From the NCBI GenBank assembly GCA_946811185.2, contig OX328113.1, forward strand, positions 2,046,001-2,110,000: a stretch of DNA of 64,000 bases, in the 5' to 3' direction. A model generated the notes under the pieces. The model made no database searches. It worked only from the letters and a program-made list of their open reading frames with translations, and had not been told where the DNA came from. The position numbers and the translations under genes were made by a program. Numbering within the stretch: the stretch's first letter is position 1; every line of letters starts with the position of its first letter. The stretch is from Hippopus hippopus. Lineage: Eukaryota > Mollusca > Bivalvia > Cardiida > Cardiidae. Shown piece after piece: positions 52,101 through 61,100 of this stretch.

Positions 52101-55100
52101 CATTTATTGTTCAATTGATTTGAAAATTGGTTAAAATGTTTGTCTTGTTGAAATCTAGGATGGGTTCAAAATTGGGTCACCTGGTTCACTAGATCAAATT
52201 AAAGAAATACCTTTATGGCACGCTAGAGGCCACATTTCTTGCTCGATTGACTTGAAATTTGGTCAGAATGTTTGTCTTGATGAAATAGCGGATGAGTTTG
52301 AAATTGGGTCACCTGGGGTCATAAACTAGGTCATTTGGTCAAATTATAGAAATACCTTGTGGGCACTCTAGAGGCCACATTTGTCGCTTAAATAAATTGA
52401 GAATTATTCAGAATGTTTTTCTTGATAATTTTTTACAGATGAGTTCTAAATTGGGTCATGTGTAGTCATAAACTAGGTCACTAGGTCAAAGAAATACTTA
52501 TAGGGCACTCTAGAGGCCACATTTATTGTTCAATTGATTTGAAAATTTGTTTAAATGTTTGTTTTGATGAAATCTAGGATGAGTTCAAAATTGGGTCACC
52601 TGGGGTCATAATCTAGGTCACTAGGTCAAATTAAAGAAATACCTTTAGGGCACTCTAGAGGTCACATTTCTTGCTCAATTGACTTGAAAATTTGTCAGAA
52701 TGTTTGTCTTGATGAAATATTGGATGAGTTTGAAATTGGGTTACTTGGGGTCATAAACTAGATCACTTGGTCAAATTAAAGAAATACCTTGTGGGCACTC
52801 TAGAGGCCACATTTATTGCTCAATTAACTTGAAAACTGTTCAGAATGATTGTCTTGATAAATTTTTTGATGAGTTCTAAATTGGGTCACGTGGGGAGATA
52901 AACTAGGTCACTAGGTCAATTTATGGAAATTCCTTGTGGATGCTCTAGAGGCCACATTTTAAGCTCAATTGACCTGACAATTGGTCAGAAATTGAATTAT
53001 GCACATGTAGTGAAATTTCGCCTATTGACTCGGATGAGTGATCCAGGGCCATCATGGCCCTCGTGTCTCCATTTACAACAATGTTTTCTCCCATTTCAAA
53101 AACAGAAATGATCTTTTGGACAAGTCTAAAATTTTGTTGTGTGGTAAGGGTGAAAGAAAAAAAATTTGAAAAACCCAAAATAGTTATTTTACCCTTTACA
53201 ACACAGTCCTGAGTTTTAACAACCCTGAATAAGGAAAGTGGAAAAGGAGAAAATACTAGTAACCAGCAAGAGCATTATTCTTCTTTTCCTACAATGTTTT
53301 CTCCTCTTCCAAAGATAAATTGCAGATTCTGAGTCACATTTAATTTTTTCTCTTCAGATGTTCTGAATTTGGGAAAAGTCTACAATTTTGTCGTGTGGTA
53401 AAGAGTTATACATAAGATAGCTTATAACTGTTTACCACATAACAAAAATGTAGACTGGGCGAATTTAAAAGGTCTTTGAAACGACGATTCAAATGTGACA
53501 TAAATGATGGTATTTTTATTTGCTAGGGTAGAAAACATTGTTGGAAAAGGAGAAAATGATGATAACCAGCATTTTCTCCTTTTCCAACAATTTTTTCAAA
53601 AACTGTCTTCTACAGGGTCGTTAAAACTCAGAATTGTGTGGTAAAGGGATAAACCCTTTATTACACAATGATTTCTAACGACCCTGCGGAAGAAACCTTT
53701 TGAAAACATTGTGGAAAAAGGAAAAAATGCTGGTAACCAGCATTTTCTCCTTTTCCAACAAAGTTTTCTACCCTATCAAAGAAAAATTGGGTCATTTGAG
53801 CCACTATGAAATTGTCGTCTGCAAATGCTTTTAGGAAAGGTCTGAAATTTTGCCGTGTGGTAAAGGATTAAAGACTAAAGGGTTAATCTGGGTGTCCTTA
53901 ATCACTTATCCTAATCTATTGACAGTACAAATAGTCAACTGTAAACATTATAAATAGTGTAAGGTAGTATAAATCGGACATTGTGCTCTACTAACAGGGT
54001 TCCTTTTAACTCTTAGGCTGCTCAGCGCAACTCACTGACCTTTTGTGGACAGTGTAGATCAAGATCAGACTGCACAGAACGTGCAGTCTGATCTTTGATC
54101 TACATTGTCCAATAAGGAGATATTTTTCTCCTAAAAAGTAAGTTGAAAATAGCAATATTCGAGTTCTTATTTATTTAGCAGGATAAGGTTTAGATTGAAA
54201 GGGTTTTTATAAACAACTTTTAAGTCGTAAGTTTCTCTATCAAACAATGATTTACCATAGCACCTACCCACTGTGTATGAGCATGCTCTGGGAAGAGGGG
54301 GCTTAACGCATCTTCGTGATGCATTATACCAGGTAAGTCATATGGATCATTAAACTCCATTTAATCAAACAATCAACTACAATAAAACATCTCCTCAAGA
54401 CCACCCAGACAATACGAGCAACCCGCTATTACGAATGATTTTTGTCAGAACGGAATTTTTCCTTCATAAAAATCAATGATCATGAACCCGGAAATATGAG
54501 CACCCTGCTATTCCGAAATTACGACCACCATTTTCAGTACCAATATGACTTTACCTTCGGATTTAAACCCCGTGGAACGACCACTTAATTTCCATAACTT
54601 CTTTACGACCAGCTAATTTTCACGCGTCCGTAATCATGCATCACAGACTGAGCCTCATGTACGAATATTCTTGGGTCCGATGGAATTGACAATCAATTAT
54701 CGGTCTTTTGTTTGTCTATCGACCATTGATGGTAACATGATTGTGTTAATTGATCAGGATGTTACGTAACATCATCAAACGACCTGTGAATTGATATTCT
54801 TAAACCATCGATTTGGCTTTCACGCGGTAATCAAGCGTTTATCACACATTGCTGACCCGGATGACAAACATGTCTACATCCGGGGATCATGATTTCTTCT
54901 TTATAGGCAGCTGGCGTAAATGAAGACGCTGTTAGTGGTGATCGACGTGGAATTATCATTTCGTTTTTGACACTTTACATACTGTAATTATACCGTGACG
55001 AATATGCGATTGTAAACAAGTGATCACGACAACTGTGAGATCCACGATTAGCAGGACTGTTCGAATAATCAACTCGGGGAAAAAATGGAAAAGGGGGGGG

Positions 55101-58100
55101 GGAGGATTTTCCGTAGACGTCAAACGCTCAGAGATCAGCACATATTCGAAAATCTTTGTCTTAAAATTAAAATCAGTATTGGAATATGAGTTCTTGATAC
55201 TACACGAAGTAAAAAAGCAGATTAAAAAATGGGAATATGAAAAGTTCTATCAGTTACATTAGATTCTGTAGTCTCCAGATTCATTTGGTTAATTTATGTA
55301 CATACCTGGTTATGACTGTTTTAAACAGGCAATTATGAACTGACATGCTTTTACAGGTGGATTTATTTAATAAAATTGAAGAAACATATAACTTTTCAAC
55401 AAACATGAAAAAGTTCTTGTCATTTTCATTTGTGTACTTAGGCTTCCCTAAATGAAAGGCATTTATCATTCACATTATTTAGCCCTGCACAAGTCTACAC
55501 AGAGCAAGGGTTTATTTCAAAATGTAGGCGTGTGAAACCCGAAAATCAGACCACCCCACCAATGAGACCAAATTTTAAAAGTACTACGGGTGGTCTTAAT
55601 AGAGGAGTTTTACTGTATACCTGGAGATAGAATAGTCCTTTGACATGCAGAAAATTTACAAATAGCAAAAAGTATTGACCCATGTCAGCATGCGCTTTTT
55701 TGCAGATGCAATAAGCCCCCTTTTCACAGAGCATGGTCATATATAATTGAAAAGGGGTTTAATGCATTACAAAAAGTATCAACACAGATCTAGACCAACT
55801 GAACAAAAACTGATTGTCTTCTTCACAACATTTTCCATACTTTTAAATGGTGTGATTTAAATTTAAAAGCATTCTAACACTTACATTGATCTTTTGGCTG
55901 CTATTGAGCCTTCAAGTGATAGACTGCCGTGCTGGGATTCACAAATACTTAATATTCAGTGGCCCAAGCAAAGCTTGTTTTTTCTTTATTTTCTTAGGCC
56001 AAAGCCAAAGCCTCACTGTCGTGGGTGTTATGTAAAGCTTACCAGGATAAGGTCCCAACAGATTTCCTGGATCCTTTCTATGAAACAGGGGAGGTAAGTC
56101 ACCCATTTACTCAACAACTCTTTGCTGTTACAATTCTGTTGTTGGAGGACTGAAAATATTTCTCTCCCTTCAAAGACATATCATAGTATTTGCTTAGTAT
56201 TCAGTTTGTTGTCCAGAAAAGCTTTTCTAAACAATTCCAATTTTTAGCTAAACTGTTTTCGAAGAAAACCCCAACTGCTTTCGAAGAAAACAATGATTTA
56301 ACCCTTACCACACAATCCCAAGTTTTCACAACCCTGAGAGAGAAGCCTTTTGAAAACATTGTGGGAAAAGGAGAAAATGCTAACCTTTCTACCCTTTCAA
56401 ACAAAAATTTTCAATTTCTGTAATATTTGGTTTGTAGATGAGAAAGTTAAGACTTATAAACTAGTTTGAGTGATGGGCGGGAAAGTCGAATACCTTTTCT
56501 ACAGGATGTCAGAGTTTTCGAATGTCTACCATTAACAGACTTATTTTGTCATTGTATTAAGTGTTATATGAATGGCAAAAACAAGGTTGGGTCAACAACA
56601 AATGATAATTTCTGCAGTGTTGTAGTTTTATTAGTATAGTATTCATGGATACATGAATCAGAATACTTGTTAAATAGAAGGGTTAACATTCCAGTAATAA
56701 AATACGATTTTTTATTTTGTGGCCCCCAGTTTTCCCAAATGGCCCCGTATCTCACTGTCTGTGGGCCCGATGGGCCCCCTTACAAGCAAAGCTAGATTGA
56801 ACACTGATTTATATACATGTATGTTTACCAGGGTGCCTGGCAGATCAAGCCAAGATTAGCCAATATTCTTGCCAATAGTGATGTGTACTGCCAAGCCTGT
56901 CGAAACATGTTTGGCGAGAACCCGTCTCAATGGCAGGGTAAGTGAAACATCGATCTTCATCGCAACTTTCTTTCTTTGGTTAATCTTTTACCACACAATC
57001 CCGAGTTTTATCGACGCTGAGGGAGAAGCCTTTTGAAAACATTGTGGGAAAAGGAGAAAATGCTGGTTACCAGCATTTTCTCCTTTTCCCACAAAGTTTT
57101 CTACCCTATCAAAGACAGAATGTATCATTTGAATCACATTTTAATTACCGTGCTTTCAATTCGGACTAGTAAAAATTTTGTCGTTTGGGTAAAAGTTAAG
57201 TATGGTGCACCTGTTTTACACTGCTCTATGTTACCACTGCTACAGTCTGTGTATTCTGTAAATCCTTAACTGTTTTCAAAATCCGGTAGCGTAGTCAGTT
57301 ATGTACAGGACTTAAGACCATGGGGCGGCAGGTTCAGATTCCTGGCTTGGCCAATTTCTCTCCAGGCATTGATGATACTCATTGCAACAGGATTCATTTC
57401 TCTCTAACCACTGGTAATTGTTTTAATACTGGTTTTGTTGGAAAGCAGCCTGTGGCTTAGGAAGAATATTTTATGAAGTCCAAATGAAACTCCAGGAGAG
57501 CAAGGGTAGGTGCAGAAGCTGTCGCGATATAATTGAAAATGGCATTAAGCATGATGCAAACATAAATAAATTTTATTGGTGTGGCTTGTAAAGCCAAAAA
57601 TCCCATTTCAAGGTAAATGCATGTATATTGAACTGAAGAGATTGCATCTCACATCTTTAGCCCTTTACAATACAATGCCATGTGTTAAGGGAGATCACTC
57701 CTTCCTTACTGCATCGCTTCTTCCTGTATAAAATCAGTACCTAACAACTGCATTAGGGAGAATTCTCTTTAGCTGAGTAGTTAAGGTGTTGGTCTTTTAA
57801 ACCTCGAAAAAAAAGGATTTCTTCCGTACAGGTTGGCATCTTGCCAGGTGCGGTTTGTATTTCAGCTATGCATTTGTTGTGACCTTTCATGTTCGTAAGA
57901 TGGGGGCTCATCCTGGATTGGCCATTGAGCCATTTGTTGTCCAGATAATAGACTTACTGCCTAATAAGGCTTTCTTTCTGCAAAATGATGACATTTAAGA
58001 TGGGTTGTTTTACGGGAGATCACTCCTTCCTTTCTGCATAGCTTCTTTCTACAGTGTTTCTCCCAGAGCGCGTTTCTTGCGTTTTTGATGCAATGATTTC

Positions 58101-61100
58101 TTAGCTGACACACTAAAATTCGTCGTGTGTGTCTTTTCTGACGCAACCAAAAACATATCAGTTTAGTCAAAACAAAAGTTTATAATGCACACCATGACGT
58201 CGAGCCGAAATACTAAGGGGCAAAAAAAGGTTCGTATGCAAAGAGATTTCATACGCCATGATTATTTTATAGAGAGAGTTTATGATATGGCGCCCAGTGT
58301 CTGATTTTATTGATAATTTATTGATAAATATCTGCCATTACTGCACAAAAAGAATTAAAGAACATGAATCGCTACCAACTGGCTTCTCTCTGACACAGTC
58401 ACACATTTGAAGCTCTTGTTTAGTAGTAAATAACTAGGTACGGAATAACTATAGGAAGGTCAGTTGGTCGCCGTGCTTTAAACATGTACGGTCTGTGCCT
58501 TCTAGACGCTTTCCGAAACAGAATAGCAGATGAACCAAAAAAGAAAAAACAGACAGGATTTGCAGACTGTTTTGTTGTCCCTTCCAGAAGTAAACACCTC
58601 GAAAACGTGAAAAAAATGAAAAAAAAATCAACAAATGCGACCAATTAATATCTGGGTCTTGTCAGACTAAGAAAAATAGTTTCAGTTCCGAGTCGGTGGA
58701 GTCACAGGAATAGGTCCCTAAAAATGAATTTAGCTTTAAAAAGGCATTTATAAAGGTGACCCTCAAGATTTTTGTATGACCCCCAAAATTTGGAATAGGG
58801 GTCACAAAGGACCCTCAAAAATTTGAAGCTGGGAGAAACACTGTTTCTGTGTAGAATCATGTAACAACTGCGTTAGGGAGAATTCTCTTTAGCTCAGAAC
58901 TTAGGATGTTGGTCTTCTAAACCTCAAAAAAAGAGGATTTCTTCTGCACAGGTTCAATTCCCACCAGGTGCAGTTTGTATTTCTATACATTAGTTGTGAA
59001 CTCTCATGCTTGTAAGACATGTTTTTAAGACGTTGGTTAAGAAGGCTTTTGAAAATATGAGATGGAAAATGCTAATAACCAACATTTTCTTTTATTTTGC
59101 ACATTGTTCTCTAACTGTTCACAGATAATTCCTTTGGTTAACTCTTTACCACACGAGAAAATTTTAGACTGGTCCAAATTGAAAGCATTTGCAGACGACA
59201 AAATAAAGGTGACTGAAAAATTAAAATTTGGTTTGGGAAGAGTAGAAAACACTGTGGGAAAAGGAGAAAATGCTGGTTACCAGCATTTTCTCCTTTTCCC
59301 ACAATGTTTTCCAAAGGCTTCTTTCTCAGGGGCATCAAAAGTAGGGATTGTGTGGTAATGGGTTAAGCCTTATATGTCCTCTGCAAATGGTTTCAATATG
59401 GATGAGTTTAAAATTTTGTTGTCTGGTAAATAATGAATAGGTTATAGGTTGAACTGGTTTGGCCTGTACCTCCGATTGAATGGTGTTTTATACCACTTTC
59501 AACATTATTTAAGTCATATCATGATGACAACTCACATATTCATGTATTTCCTGGGTTTCACCAGTACTAGGCTAGTAAGGCACTCCCACAAAAAGCCCAG
59601 TGGATTCAGTGAGTGGATTCAGTGAGGCTCGAACCGGGGCCTCCAGGTCACGAGTCCTGCACCTTACCACTTAGCCACGCATGACCCCTGCTTTTAAATA
59701 AGTTCCTATAAGTAAGTTCCTATAAGTACAAAAGTTACTTAGGTAAATGTATGGACTGTATACTGATCATGTATAGCGGAAAAATAACTTTGAACTAATG
59801 ATTATTAATTTGAGCCATGCTGTGGCAAAAGGGGGCTTAATGCATCTCTGCGATGCATGATACCACGCAAGTCATCTCTTGATCATAGATCCATAAAATT
59901 CATTTTGTCTAAAAACCAGTTGAATCATGAGGTAGACTGGTCCTTTGTCATATAGAAAATTTACCAATAGTGAAAAGTATCTACCCTGGTCAGCCTGCGT
60001 GGACTGCACAGGCTAACTTGGGTCGATACTTTTCACAGATGCATTAAGTTGCCTTTCACTGAGCATGGCTAATTAATGGTGTGAAAAAGTATAACCCTTT
60101 ATTTATAGAAATGACACAAATATGAGAGAATTTGGTTTCCATTTTTCAGGCCACTGGAGTATTATACAAGTGCTGTCTAGAAAAGGTATTTATGCTGTTG
60201 GTACAGATTCTATGGATGTCACAGAGACCGTGCTCATGCAGTCAGCCCCTTTTAAAATTGTGAGTTGTTTAACCCCTTTAACCCTTTACCAAACAATCCC
60301 TGGTTTTAACGACCTCAAGGAAGATGTCTTCTGAAAACACTGTAGGAAAAGGAGAAAATGCTGGTAACCAGCATTTTCTCCTTTTCCCACAATGTTTTAT
60401 ACTCTTTCAAAGTCAAGTTTCAATTTTTGAGTCATGTTTATTTTGGCTTCTGCAAATGCTTCCAATTTGGGTAAGTCTAAAATTTTGTTGTTTGGTAAAG
60501 AGTTAAGAGTCAACAAAATTTCAGACTAGCCCAAATTGAAAGCATTTGTAGACAGCAAAATAATGTACGTCAAATGATTATTTCTGTCTTTGATTGGATA
60601 GAAAACATAGAAAATGCTTGTTACCAGTAATTTCATCATTTCTCACAATGTTTTCAGAAGTTGTCTTTCTCATGGTCATTAAAATTTGCGATTGTGTGGT
60701 AAGGAGTAATTACCTTATTTTATTACATAACGTCCCTTGTTTTCAGTTTAATATACCTATCACAAATTTTCTTATCTTATACACGTTTGACATCACAATT
60801 GTGTGATGTCATTTTTGACGTCATTTTATAAATATTTCATAGAAGCGAATGGGATTTTATGGATATTACCACGCATTGAGCTGTAGATTGTTTTGCATCT
60901 TCTGATCTATAATTTGTAGAATACCATTATGTGATTAAATGCGTCTGACAGTTGTTTGTGTTTCAGATAGAATTATATTAAACTGAAAAAAAAAAGTTAT
61001 TAAGCTCGCCTAAGGCTTTCTTAATAACATTTTCCCTAGATTCTTTTAATAAAACTCTATCTCAAACGCCTGTTTATGTCACATCCTATATATATTAGCC

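Larger units (their letters stand above)
50092..53066 (+). mobile_element. Helitron-like element with two tandem arrays (H2)
   Basis: Same plan as H1 but lacking the first about 40 bp: GTGATCGGTAGTTGTCC, CTGTCCGTCTGTCCACAATT, then about eight 166-bp units (50310-51690), about nine units of about 145 bp (51720-52980) and the end GATCCAGGGCCATCATGGCC with CTCGTGTC. No target duplication found. Confidence 0.7.

Noticed and set aside
55020..55262. 80-codon plus-strand frame considered as CAMSAP first exon
   Set aside because: No donor that links in phase to 55998 and no resemblance to the CAMSAP N-terminus; the segment at 46065-46148 fits both.
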